Origin: Sphingomonas sp. Leaf20
Lineage (GTDB): Bacteria > Pseudomonadota > Alphaproteobacteria > Sphingomonadales > Sphingomonadaceae
Reading direction: 5' to 3'
Length of the DNA: 49,991 nucleotides
Assembly: GCF_001421535.1 (NCBI RefSeq)
Contig: NZ_LMKN01000015.1
Span: 3,973 to 53,963, forward strand
The position numbers were made by a program, and so were the translations under genes. The notes below the pieces were generated by a model, which saw only the letters and a program-made list of their open reading frames with translations, was not told the DNA's origin and did not search any database. Below are positions 7,317 to 15,822 of this stretch, in pieces. Every line of letters starts with the position of its first letter. Positions within the stretch are counted from its first letter, which is position 1.

Positions 7317-10300
7317 ATGCCCGTTCCCGCCGACGTAACTCACATGACCGAAGCGTTGCGTCGACGTATCGATTGGCAGGAGCGGGAAGCGCTTGTCGGG
7401 ACAGTCAGGCCTGGACGGCAGCGTGGAATCCAAGACGTGACAAGCCGGAAGTCTCGTTGGGTCGGTACCATCAATCTTCAACGACCGGCTGCCGGCGAAC
7501 GGCCGACCGCGGCGAATGGCGCAATCAGTTTTCACACGCGCCTTTCGACGATCTCCAGAAGCGACAGCGCGACCGCAGCAGGCCGTAGTTCAGTTAATGC
7601 TGCGGTAGGGCAAGAACGGTATCTTACCGACAACTGGGCCCGTGAATTGTCGAGGGCAGCAGGTTCCGAGCGCTATGTCGTCGATGGTGATCAAGCCGAT
7701 GATTCAGTCAACGACCCGGACTCTCGCGTCGTCTTCATTCACTCGAACATCTCGGACGTTGGTGTAGAACGCATCGCGTTCTGGGAAGAAGCTTGGAGGG
7801 TCGAACGCAAGGCCGGCGCGCCGCGCCTGCGATTGAACCTGACCACGATGAGCGAAAGCGATTGGGAGACGCTGAGCGCCGACCCGAACGCCCCGGCAGC
7901 CCTGATCAACATTGTTGCGGCGCTCAGGAGAGGGGAGCAAATTGATCAAGGTCGCTGCTACGTCCGCGACGGTAGCCGATTGCTGGAACTCGAGCTTCGA
8001 CAAGAAGATCTCGACTGGGCAGGACAGCTTGGCACAACCTACGGCGCGGACCTGAAGGCACGAGGGCTGCACTTCGTTCGACCACGTTTTGGGCAAGTGC
8101 AAAAACAGTTCGTAGCATCACTGCCAGCCGAGCTTGATGCCGCCGCGCATAGGGACATCGTCACACAGTTTGGTGCAGAGCTTGACACCCTTGGCCTTCC
8201 CTTCACAGCAGCACTTCACAGACCCAATGGCTACAACCACCGCGCCAATCATCATCCTCATTTCATATTCTATCCAGCGATATGCAGGCGCGGCGCGGAC
8301 GGTCGCTTTGATCTTGCTTCGGGCCGCAAGCTCCGTCCTGGCGAACTGGCGGGCTGGACGAAGGAACGTCGGCAAAGCACGTTTCATCAAACCAGTGCCA
8401 GCGCAGACGTTGTTGCCCTGCGCAAACGTTTTGCCGAAATATGTAACTTCCATCTCACGCGGGCACGTTCCGGACGGTTGTACGATCCGCGCACCTACGA
8501 ACAGATGGGCATAGCAGCGGCACCGATGATGTCGCTCGGCAAGGCGGCTTCGGCGTTGGTGAAGGCGGGCATCGATGTGCCGAAAGATCGCGACAATGCG
8601 CAAACATACTGGTCTGCACGCAAGCTCGAGCTGGCCAACCGTTCGCGCGAGCGGCGTGATCGTCACTTCGAAATTCTTAAGGCGTTGCAATCGGTCGAGC
8701 CGAGTGGGGGCGACATGCCGATGGCAAAGTTGAGAGACGAGCTCATCGGCATATTTCAACATATCGAAGAGGGCCGTGATGCACTCGATGAGGTGGCTCT
8801 ACAGCGTGAAATGGCTTTGTCGGCGGCAGTTCGGCTGGCCGAGAACTGCGCTCGCCTTATTGCGGATATCGATGCCGGGCTGGCGAAATCGGCGGATGTT
8901 CGAGAGCGGAGCAGGATCGCGGCCAGGCACCAGCTGGCGCTCGCCCACATGGATGAAATTGAGCAGGCCATCGCACCGTATCAAGCCACAGCGCAACGTC
9001 ATACCTTGGAAATGGAGCGCCTGGAAGCGCGGGCTCAAAAGCTGTGCGACCGGATTGCGTTAGAGCAGGCCTGGGTTGCCAACTCGGTGTTGGCGGCGCA
9101 GCATATCACTCGTCTTTCACCGCACCGGCACTTCGACGAGCTCATCCGATACATTCACCGGCATCCACAACAGGCTGATGACGCTACTACGTTTGTTCAC
9201 CTTTGGCGTGAGGACGGGCGCACGCAGTTTAAGGGGCTCAAGTCGCTCGACCTTGAATTGCTCGTAAACGCCGCCTTTGCGTTTCGTGCAGACCGTGCTC
9301 TTGAAGCGGCCATCTTGGCGCAGACCGACGGCGTTGGGCGCCTGCTCCGCTACGTCGCGAAACACGGTGTTGACCAACTTGAAGTCCGGACACGGCACCC
9401 GAAAACAGCCAACGATGCGATAGCAACACTTAACCGGCGTTATGGGGCGCATCCGCTGTTTCTGCGAGGCCGCTTCGACGCTGACGTTGCCTTCGTCAAC
9501 AGGAACGCGCCGAACGAGAAAATCTTGATTGGCAAGCCGCATGCGACGCAAGAACGCGGCGAGATGATGAAACCCGTAACGGATCACTCGACGGTAAAAC
9601 TGGTGTCGGCACTCTCGCCGCTACGTGCCGGTTCAGGCGGAGTCAGCGCTGCTGTTGTCCCAGTCGCGACCCGGACGTTTCGGCCAAACGACGCCGGGCT
9701 GTTCGCAAAACAACCGACATCTGCAGAGACCAAGTCTGTGGAAACTACGGCCCCGATTACCGCCAGTTGGAATCTTGACGAGGATGTCAGGGCCGCACTG
9801 GGCGCAGCAAACTTCTACCCACGCTTGAGCGGCGAAGACGATGGTGGACCGGGATCGATTTCTAGGGCGGACGTCCAGGCCCATGCCATGGACGCTCCAG
9901 ATACGAGGGGGAAGTATATCGCCCTAAGCCAGCTCTCAGAGGTAGAAATAAGCGAGAATGATCAAGCCGAAAACGAGGCGAGGATCCATGATCGTCCCTT
10001 CCAAGAATCCGGAAACATCGATTTTACTGATTCGCCAAAACTGCCGAATACCGCTGACAAGCCGATGTCGGCTTCTGCCGCTCGCATGAAGCCGATCTCG
10101 GGCGATGCGGTTGGACTAATCGGTCCCGACACCGTTGCGACTAATGCGGCGCTTCAGAATGAGCCAGACCCACACGCGCAAAATAACGGTCCCTCGTCGG
10201 ACAATCCGCTGACCCGTTCGTCAGATGAAGCTTCTCCGAATGGTTCGGCTAAGCAAGCGAGCGCCGTTGATCCCAATGAGCCAGCGCCGGAGCTAACAGA

Positions 10301-11102
10301 CGATCGCATCCCACGGCGTCCGAAACGTCGTCCAATTTCGCCGGTCATCGCGATGGATCCCGCTTCCGTCGCGGATCAGGAGACGCTGCCCCGCGGGAAG
10401 AAGCATTCGGAGACTAAAGAGACTCGGAGCGAGGACGGGAACCGCTCGAAAGCAGACAACAGCCAGATGCCGAACACGCTGGCGAAAGGCGAAATTCGCA
10501 TAAAGTCATTCACAGAGCGTGCCCGCGATATCGCTAAAACTCGGACGGTTGATCGAGCGGCCCCTCCGATGCCAGTAAAAGTTCAGAACGGTGCATTGCT
10601 TGACATCGCAGGTCGTCCTGTAGACGGCCGAGCAACGCCGACGACGTTGACGCGTGGGCAAGCGACGGCTCCAAATAGCAAACCTGTCGGGCGCACTCAC
10701 TCGGCCGTTGAAGAGGCACTTTTTCCTGAACCTTGGCTTTCCAATAAGCTAGCCGCCCACCGAGAGTCACCGCAGTATCGGGGGTTGCCAAGCCCGCAGC
10801 GCGATCTTCTCGATGAAGCAGCCGCGATGCCATCGCACTACCTTGGGGCAGGTCTTGGTGCGATCGTGCGAAGCGACGATTACCTAAATATCGGCTTCAG
10901 TTCTGCAGCGGTATGGGAAAGCGTCTGCGCGTTACGGGAAATTCCCGGTGGATGGGAAATGCTCAACGCCGTTGCGCGGCCATCGTCAGAAAACGATAAG
11001 TTTAAATCAGATCTTCAATGGAACCGAATAATCATCGCAGATAAGGTCGAGGCAGAAATGCCGAGTTCTGGTATTGGTAGACCACGCGATCGCGGGCGCT
11101 GA
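7317..11102 (+). CDS. MobA/MobL family conjugative relaxase with long C-terminal tail
   Basis: From ATG 7317 the product has 1261 residues. The relaxase core starts at FHTRLSTISRSDSATAAG (about residue 72), the first MobA/MobL motif. The metal-binding motif is NHHPHF (His312, 313 and 315). A later conserved segment, LYDPRTYEQMGI, follows. Residues 420-650 are helical. From about 790 to 1130 the chain is low in complexity, acidic and Ser/Pro rich, probably disordered. A small folded segment closes the protein. Relaxases of this type nick plasmid DNA at oriT and pilot it to a type IV secretion system; no secretion genes are in the window, so the element would be mobilisable rather than self-transmissible here. 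The earlier in-frame TTG at 6876 is rejected because codon use before 7317 is poor; ATG 7344 is also possible. Confidence 0.88.
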   Translation: MPVPADVTHMTEALRRRIDWQEREALVGTVRPGRQRGIQDVTSRKSRWVGTINLQRPAAGERPTAANGAISFHTRLSTISRSDSATAAGRSSVNAAVGQERYLTDNWARELSRAAGSERYVVDGDQADDSVNDPDSRVVFIHSNISDVGVERIAFWEEAWRVERKAGAPRLRLNLTTMSESDWETLSADPNAPAALINIVAALRRGEQIDQGRCYVRDGSRLLELELRQEDLDWAGQLGTTYGADLKARGLHFVRPRFGQVQKQFVASLPAELDAAAHRDIVTQFGAELDTLGLPFTAALHRPNGYNHRANHHPHFIFYPAICRRGADGRFDLASGRKLRPGELAGWTKERRQSTFHQTSASADVVALRKRFAEICNFHLTRARSGRLYDPRTYEQMGIAAAPMMSLGKAASALVKAGIDVPKDRDNAQTYWSARKLELANRSRERRDRHFEILKALQSVEPSGGDMPMAKLRDELIGIFQHIEEGRDALDEVALQREMALSAAVRLAENCARLIADIDAGLAKSADVRERSRIAARHQLALAHMDEIEQAIAPYQATAQRHTLEMERLEARAQKLCDRIALEQAWVANSVLAAQHITRLSPHRHFDELIRYIHRHPQQADDATTFVHLWREDGRTQFKGLKSLDLELLVNAAFAFRADRALEAAILAQTDGVGRLLRYVAKHGVDQLEVRTRHPKTANDAIATLNRRYGAHPLFLRGRFDADVAFVNRNAPNEKILIGKPHATQERGEMMKPVTDHSTVKLVSALSPLRAGSGGVSAAVVPVATRTFRPNDAGLFAKQPTSAETKSVETTAPITASWNLDEDVRAALGAANFYPRLSGEDDGGPGSISRADVQAHAMDAPDTRGKYIALSQLSEVEISENDQAENEARIHDRPFQESGNIDFTDSPKLPNTADKPMSASAARMKPISGDAVGLIGPDTVATNAALQNEPDPHAQNNGPSSDNPLTRSSDEASPNGSAKQASAVDPNEPAPELTDDRIPRRPKRRPISPVIAMDPASVADQETLPRGKKHSETKETRSEDGNRSKADNSQMPNTLAKGEIRIKSFTERARDIAKTRTVDRAAPPMPVKVQNGALLDIAGRPVDGRATPTTLTRGQATAPNSKPVGRTHSAVEEALFPEPWLSNKLAAHRESPQYRGLPSPQRDLLDEAAAMPSHYLGAGLGAIVRSDDYLNIGFSSAAVWESVCALREIPGGWEMLNAVARPSSENDKFKSDLQWNRIIIADKVEAEMPSSGIGRPRDRGR

Positions 11103-11268
11103 TACCGTCAATGTCTGATTAGAAATATCAAGTCTAGCCAATGTCTCTGTCGTGATTGTCCTACCACTCAAACGATTCCTGATATGAAGTTGAAGCGTGA
11201 GGAGCGCCGTGTCGTGATGGGAAGGAGCAAAAGGCAGCTCGCCTAGGCCCCCGCGACGCGGAGGACAT

Positions 11269-11505
11269 ATGGACGGTTTCAACAACGTGCGGGCAGCGCA
11301 CGAGTATCGGACTGGTTTGCGCGGTATAGTCGCCCGGCTGGACGGATTTATCTCATTACCGGCCAATCGAACGATCGCACAAACGGCTTGCGGCGGCGAG
11401 CAGTTCGAGTGGCGCATGACCATCACGGAGGTCGCATATCTAGCGGCGCTAGCGGAGATGGACTGTGCATGCGCGCGCCGCCAGATCGCTCAGGTGACAT
11501 TGTGA
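11269..11505 (+). CDS. Small hypothetical protein, first of a coupled pair
   Basis: A 78-residue protein with a strong GGAGG four bases before the ATG. It has no recognised motif; it holds three Cys (near residues 41, 66 and 68) and a helical C-terminal half. Its TGA overlaps the GTG of the next gene in a GTGA, a classic coupling arrangement that supports both frames as real. It lies downstream of the relaxase on the same strand, so it may belong to the mobilisation module, but no role can be read. Confidence 0.6.
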   Translation: MDGFNNVRAAHEYRTGLRGIVARLDGFISLPANRTIAQTACGGEQFEWRMTITEVAYLAALAEMDCACARRQIAQVTL

Positions 11506-11831
11506 GAGGCGGCCGTCGGCTTGTCCTACCGCCTCACTGGACGACCGTGCGCGGCTTGTGGCTGCGATCGTCCGGTCTGAACGGAAGTGTGCTGACCGAC
11601 AGCGAAACGATCTGGACCTTTGAGCAGCGACGCGTGATTGAGGTGGATGTCCGTAGCTGGACCATCATCGAAATCATCGAATGCTTGGCGACTTTAAAGA
11701 CGCCACCGTTCGCTCAGCCTGAACTGCGTCATCTCGCGGCAGCCGATTTGGAACCTCTGGTCGCCTGTAAGGCAATCGGTCACATCGAGGCGCTTCGGCT
11801 CATGGCGCTCGTTCCTGGTTGGCAACCCTGA
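11502..11831 (+). CDS. Small hypothetical protein, second of a coupled pair
   Basis: A 109-residue frame starting at GTG 11502, inside the stop of the preceding gene (GTGA overlap). The product is mixed alpha/beta in look, with a central EVDVRSWTIIEIIECL segment and no Cys pairs, signal or membrane helix. I do not recognise it. An upstream ATG in the same frame exists but would place most of the N-terminus over the preceding gene, so the coupled GTG is preferred. Together with its partner it forms a two-gene unit between the relaxase and the IS3 element. Confidence 0.6.
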   Translation: MRGGRRLVLPPHWTTVRGLWLRSSGLNGSVLTDSETIWTFEQRRVIEVDVRSWTIIEIIECLATLKTPPFAQPELRHLAAADLEPLVACKAIGHIEALRLMALVPGWQP

Positions 11832-12105
11832 ACTAAAAGCGTCGCCCAGCAGGGTAATTTATCGTCGATGAGATGGCTAATCGAGCCGAAGATTGGAAAC
11901 CTGCAATGAAGGCGCGCGCGTCTTAGGCCACGAAGAAAGCTTGGACATGCACGCCCGCGCCCCGGCCAAAGCTGGTTCGAATTGGGCCTTCGGCTACTTA
12001 CTGACAAGGTTTCAGCGCCTCAGCTCGCATGCTGGGGAGGCCAAATTGAGTAGCCCCTAGATTTCTGGACGCCTCGGGTCCTAATTTTGAGGACAGGAGG
12101 CGACG

Positions 12106-12375
12106 ATGGGGAAACCCAATTTCAGCGATGAGTTCAAGCGTGACGCAGTGGTGCAGATCACGGAGCGGGGTTACCCGGTAGCGGAGGTTTCGCAGCGCCT
12201 CGGCGTCAGCCCACACTCGCTGTATGCGTGGAAGAAGCGGTTTGCGAAGGTCGCGTCGGGCGACGGCAATAAGGACGCAGAGATCCGCCAGTTGAAGCGC
12301 GAGATGGCTCGGGTGACCGAGGAGCGCGACATCTTAAAAAAAGCCACCGCGTATTTCGCCAGGGATGCCAAGTGA
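12106..12375 (+). CDS. IS3-family OrfA (helix-turn-helix)
   Basis: An 89-residue protein with the transposase_8 type helix-turn-helix (FSDEFKRDAVVQITERGYPV, then SQRLGVSPHSLYAWKKRF) and a leucine-zipper-like C-terminus (RQLKREMARVTEERDILKKA). It binds the IS ends and regulates transposition. A run of seven A at 12336-12342 near its 3' end is a typical slippery site: a -1 shift there would read through into OrfB without a stop, giving the OrfAB transposase. Its AGGAGG ribosome site is clear. Confidence 0.93.
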   Translation: MGKPNFSDEFKRDAVVQITERGYPVAEVSQRLGVSPHSLYAWKKRFAKVASGDGNKDAEIRQLKREMARVTEERDILKKATAYFARDAK

Positions 12376-13247
12376 GATACGCGTTTGTTGCCGAGCATCA
12401 GAACCAGTTTGGCGTCCGCGCGATGTGCCGGTGCCTGGCGATCCAGCCCAGCGGTTTTTACGCCTGGCGCAAAGCGCCGCTGAGCCGGCGAGCGCAAGAA
12501 GATGCTCGGCAGATTGCATTGATCCGGCAGGCCTGGAGCGACAGCGGCAAGGTCTATGGGTATCGAAAGTTGCACGACGATCTGCTCGATCAGGGCGAGA
12601 CCTGTTGTCCCAATCGCGTTGCCCGCCTGACCAACCTGGCAGGCATCAAGGCGCAGATCGGCTACCAGCGGCGTCCAGGCAGTTCAGGAGGAAGGCCTTC
12701 GGCCGTCGCTGCCAACACGTTGGATCGGCAGTTCGACGTGCCGCAGGCTGATCGCGCCTGGGTGACGGACATCACCTATATCCGCACGATGGAGGGCTTC
12801 GCCTATCTGGCGGTCGTGCTCGATCTGTACTCCCGTCGCGTGGTGGGATGGTCGTTGCAAAGCCGTCAGACAACCGATGTTGTTTTGCAGGCGCTGCACA
12901 TGGCGGTCTGGCGGCGTAAGCCGAAGTGTCGGGTGCTGATCCATTCAGACCAGGGATCGCAGTTCACGAGCATGGACTGGGCTGCCTTCATCCGCGCTCA
13001 CAATCTTGAGCACTCGATGAGCCGACGCGGCAACTGCCACGACAATGCCGTGGCCGAGAGCTTCTTCTCCTCGCTCAAGCGTGAGCGCATCCGGCGTCGG
13101 ACCTATAAAACCCGCGACGAAGCCCGGCAGGACGTGTTCGATTACATCGAGATGTTCTACAACCCGGTCCGCAAGCATGTCAGGAACGGGATGCTGTCGC
13201 CCGTCGAGTTCGAACGGCAGCAGGCTTTGATGGCTCAAGGCGTCTAG
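12372..13247 (+). CDS. IS3-family OrfB (DDE transposase)
   Basis: The 291-residue rve-type integrase domain shows the DDE triad in order: WVTDITYI, HSDQGSQF and NAVAESFF, with the usual ERIRRRTYKTRDEAR and YNPVRKH segments downstream. An HTH_21-like region (VYGYRKLHDDL) is at the N-terminus. The frame can start at GTG 12372 within the stop of OrfA (GTGA) or be made as a fusion by -1 frameshifting at the A7 run. Length and motifs are complete. Confidence 0.93.
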   Translation: MRYAFVAEHQNQFGVRAMCRCLAIQPSGFYAWRKAPLSRRAQEDARQIALIRQAWSDSGKVYGYRKLHDDLLDQGETCCPNRVARLTNLAGIKAQIGYQRRPGSSGGRPSAVAANTLDRQFDVPQADRAWVTDITYIRTMEGFAYLAVVLDLYSRRVVGWSLQSRQTTDVVLQALHMAVWRRKPKCRVLIHSDQGSQFTSMDWAAFIRAHNLEHSMSRRGNCHDNAVAESFFSSLKRERIRRRTYKTRDEARQDVFDYIEMFYNPVRKHVRNGMLSPVEFERQQALMAQGV

Positions 13248-13462
13248 AAAACGAGGGGCTACTCAAATCTAGGCGAGCCAGTTTACAAGCCAAGACGATC
13301 TGTACGCACCGATGAGCCGGCTGCACGGCAGCGGCATGACGTTAACCCAGAGACGAGTGAAGAGAGGGTGGGGGGAGCCTTTCGGCTGAACCGGAAGGTG
13401 AAATGATCCCTGACAGGCGCCGCGAACAGCCCGCGCGCCTGCTCCCTAGAGAGACGAACATA

Positions 13463-13960
13463 ATGAACCATTATTCGAACGAGGCTGCCGCCATCGCGGC
13501 AGCGCTCATGGTTGCACGCTTGGCGGCTTTGCGCTTCGAACCGGACGTCGACGTGCCGATGTTGAAGATTCGCAACTACCTCCACGCGCGCACTGCGCGG
13601 CTGCTACTTGTGCCCTCAACCCTGTCGGACGGCAGCGATGCCGCCGCCGTGGGCGAGGTGATGGCGGCGTTCGGGTGCGACGCGCTGATGGCGCGAGCAG
13701 ATGGCGCCGATGCAAGGCGTGCCCGCTTTACGGTCGGTCTGCATGGACATCGCCTGTTCTGGTCGGCGCCTACCCGGCTGTGGCTCGGAGCAGCGGCACC
13801 GGCGCATTTTGTCCCCAATCATCCGGACGACACCGTCTTTGCCCTCTTCAGCGTAGGGCTGCGCGGTTGTGAGGTGCCACCGTGGAGCAGCGACGAGGAG
13901 CGCGAAGATGGGTTCGCGCTCGGCGCCGACGCGCTTGCGGCCTTGATGGCGGGGCGCTGA
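13463..13960 (+). CDS. Hypothetical protein, start of a four-gene row
   Basis: A 165-residue protein from ATG 13463 with an AGAGAGACG ribosome site; an in-frame ATG 60 bases earlier is weaker. The sequence is Ala rich with a plausible compact fold (VDVPMLKIRNYLHARTARLL; HGHRLFWSAPTRLWLGA). I do not recognise the family. It is followed after one base by the next gene, implying an operon. GC content is higher than in the relaxase region, so this block may have another origin. Confidence 0.6.
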   Translation: MNHYSNEAAAIAAALMVARLAALRFEPDVDVPMLKIRNYLHARTARLLLVPSTLSDGSDAAAVGEVMAAFGCDALMARADGADARRARFTVGLHGHRLFWSAPTRLWLGAAAPAHFVPNHPDDTVFALFSVGLRGCEVPPWSSDEEREDGFALGADALAALMAGR

Positions 13961-13961
13961 T

Positions 13962-14588
13962 ATGAGCCGTCTCCAGGTTTGGGCCAGCCCCAGCGAAGCG
14001 TCGGACATGATGTTCGATGTGCGCCAGCCGGGCGTGACGGGTCTTGGCTACGCGCTGTTACGTCCCCGCTCCAAGGGGAAGGAGCGCAGCCTGTCGCGGC
14101 TCGCATTCGCCAAGATGAACCCAATCGAGCCCGGACCGACCAGCCCGCAAACCCGCTGCGGCATGCCGACCACTGCTCGGGATCACCGACTGCTGCTCGC
14201 GCCGGGTGTCGCAGACCCGGTGTCGCTCGAACGCCTGTTCGCCGATTATGACGAGGCGGTGCCCGAGCATCAGCGGTTGCTCGCTGCCGTCCTGACGCTG
14301 CCGTTCGTTCGCGGTGAACCGCTGCACGATCAGTTCGACAAGGTGACCACCTGGGCCATGCTGCATCTGGCACGGGCGAGGCAGCTCACCAGCCTTGCCG
14401 TGCTGCACGCGCCCGGTGATCAACTCGCCGCGGAAGCGCCGCACGCTCACATCGTCGTGCTCAGCCGTATCCATAATGCGTGCGGATGGGCTCAGCTGCA
14501 TCCGGACCTCGCCGAAAGCGAGCATGGCGCCTGGGCCGAGCGATGGCTCGACTTCTGCGAGGCATGGCGTCGTAGGCCGGAGGCTTGA
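13962..14588 (+). CDS. Hypothetical protein with relaxase-like H-x-H motif
   Basis: A 208-residue protein whose C-terminal half has a HAPGDQLAAEAPHAHIVVLS segment. His161-Ala-His163, followed by hydrophobic residues after a polar loop, resembles the metal-binding strand of MobA/MobL and other HUH enzymes. A DKVTTWAMLHLARARQL helix precedes it. No other HUH features, such as a clear catalytic Tyr motif, can be assigned. It might be a minimal relaxase-like or regulatory relative; this is inference from one motif. The ATG follows the stop of the previous gene by one base, so the two are co-transcribed. Confidence 0.6.
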   Translation: MSRLQVWASPSEASDMMFDVRQPGVTGLGYALLRPRSKGKERSLSRLAFAKMNPIEPGPTSPQTRCGMPTTARDHRLLLAPGVADPVSLERLFADYDEAVPEHQRLLAAVLTLPFVRGEPLHDQFDKVTTWAMLHLARARQLTSLAVLHAPGDQLAAEAPHAHIVVLSRIHNACGWAQLHPDLAESEHGAWAERWLDFCEAWRRRPEA

Positions 14589-14622
14589 AGATGAGGGTTC
14601 CGAGCGCCTCCGGCAATCGGCA

Positions 14623-14646
14623 CCACCGGCATCCGGATACCGGTGG
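14623..14646 (+). other. Intergenic hairpin
   Basis: CCACCGG at 14623-14629 pairs with CCGGTGG at 14640-14646 around a 10-base loop, just after the stop of the preceding gene. There is no T tract. It could slow transcription or protect the upstream mRNA end. Confidence 0.35.
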
Positions 14647-14697
14647 CGAGACGCTGGATGATCTCGATGGGGCAACAAGCCCGATGGAGAAAAGACG

Positions 14698-15042
14698 ATG
14701 ATCGCGCGCAATCCACCCATGGTGTTCCGCTTCGCCGCCATGCTGCTGCTCAGTTCTGCCGTGCTCGGTCAGTGGTGGCAGCGGCAGCCGCTTGGCGCCG
14801 ATGGCCATGCTTTGGTGACCATGATGCACTCCTATTGTCCTGGCGTCGGTGGCGAAGCTGGCCCGCTCACCGTGGCGGACAGCGCCCGTTTGCTCGACCG
14901 CTGGGGCTACGCCCTTCTCGGCGATCGGACCGGATGGAACGGTAGGGATCGCTGCACGCTGCCGCGACCGCGGAAAGGGGAAGGGATCGGCAGGACAGGC
15001 AGGCGAAGCCCGGGAAGCGCGATGAAAAGCGAACGGGCCTGA
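14698..15042 (+). CDS. Small secreted or membrane-anchored hypothetical protein
   Basis: A 114-residue protein with an N-terminal hydrophobic segment (MVFRFAAMLLLSSAVLG) that reads as a signal peptide or anchor, behind a GGAGAAAAG ribosome site. The mature part holds two Cys (near residues 47 and 86) and a basic Gly/Arg-rich C-terminus. No family recognised. It is third in a row of four co-oriented genes; its export sets it apart from its neighbours. Confidence 0.55.
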   Translation: MIARNPPMVFRFAAMLLLSSAVLGQWWQRQPLGADGHALVTMMHSYCPGVGGEAGPLTVADSARLLDRWGYALLGDRTGWNGRDRCTLPRPRKGEGIGRTGRRSPGSAMKSERA

Positions 15043-15090
15043 TCCGAACCAGTCGGTTCGGGGATCACGCCAAAAAGAAGGCCTACCGTC

Positions 15091-15609
15091 ATGCACCGCA
15101 TGCTCCACGAACCACTGCCGTCCACGTCGAACGCATTGCTCGACTATTTCCTCGCCGCGCTCGGCGGCGAAACCTACTACCCGCTCGGCGGCAACACCGG
15201 CTTGCCCGCCGGCGCCCTTGAGAGCCTCGACCACAATGTCGTGCTGGCCGCCACCCCGGTCAGCGTCCGCGTTTTCGACGAGGCGCTGCTGCGATCGGCT
15301 GAGTATCGCGATACGCTCCTCGTGCGTCACGGCTTCTACCCCGAGACGCTCGACCCGGTGCGGGTCGACGTCGCCCTCAGGTCGACCACCGGGCCGATCC
15401 GCCTGCCTGACCTCAGTCTCTTCCGCGACCTGGACGGGCAGCTCCACCTCGTGCCACAGCACCAGGACCTGTTCCTCACGGTCGGCCCCGATGGGATCTG
15501 GGTGTCGCTCATCGCACCGTTCGACCGGTGGACCGATCGTGCGGCTGGGCTTGAGCGAGCCGCAGCTGATGTGGTTCGAGCCTGTTGCAAAGCACGAGCC
15601 GGTCAATAG
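15091..15609 (+). CDS. Hypothetical protein, last of the four-gene row
   Basis: A 172-residue protein with an even composition and likely mixed alpha/beta fold (LLDYFLAALGGETYYPLGG at 17-35; DLDGQLHLVPQHQDLFLTVG). No signal peptide. The ATG has an AGAAGG ribosome site 8 bases upstream. I do not recognise the family. It closes the row beginning at 13463, before a palindrome and a tyrosine recombinase gene. Confidence 0.6.
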   Translation: MHRMLHEPLPSTSNALLDYFLAALGGETYYPLGGNTGLPAGALESLDHNVVLAATPVSVRVFDEALLRSAEYRDTLLVRHGFYPETLDPVRVDVALRSTTGPIRLPDLSLFRDLDGQLHLVPQHQDLFLTVGPDGIWVSLIAPFDRWTDRAAGLERAAADVVRACCKARAGQ

Positions 15610-15736
15610 GTACCGAAATGCGGGCGGGGCGGCTTTACTAACGCCCCGCCTCAGACTTAGATTTCGTAGTGACCTCGATGCTCAATGCGGACGACGCCTA
15701 CTCTGTTTGCTTGGTTTTCAGAGAGCGCCGAAGCAC

Positions 15737-15761
15737 TTACCATAATCGGACATTATGGTAA
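15737..15761. promoter_or_regulatory. Perfect 10-bp inverted repeat, possible recombinase core site
   Basis: TTACCATAAT at 15737-15746 is mirrored exactly by ATTATGGTAA at 15752-15761 around CGGAC. It lies 61 bp before the start of a tyrosine recombinase gene. Arms of 9-11 bp around a 5-7 bp centre fit core sites of tyrosine recombinases; an operator for the same gene is the alternative. No second copy was found in the window by eye. Confidence 0.55.
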
Positions 15762-15822
15762 CTACAGCGATGTGCTACAACGGCGAAATGCAGGGTAAAT
15801 TGGACCAGCCGGCAGGCGCCGC

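Larger units (their letters stand above)
12047..13265 (+). mobile_element. Complete IS3-family insertion sequence (1219 bp)
   Basis: The ends are TGAGTAGCCCCT (12047-12058) and its exact complement at 13254-13265; extended to 23 bp the inverted repeats match at 20 positions. The element begins TG and ends CA as is usual in IS3. The flanking bases are AAT on both sides (12044-12046 and 13266-13268), fitting a 3-bp target duplication. It encodes OrfA and OrfB in a -1 frame relation. Both ends, both frames and the duplication are intact, so it looks recent and possibly active. Confidence 0.92.
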
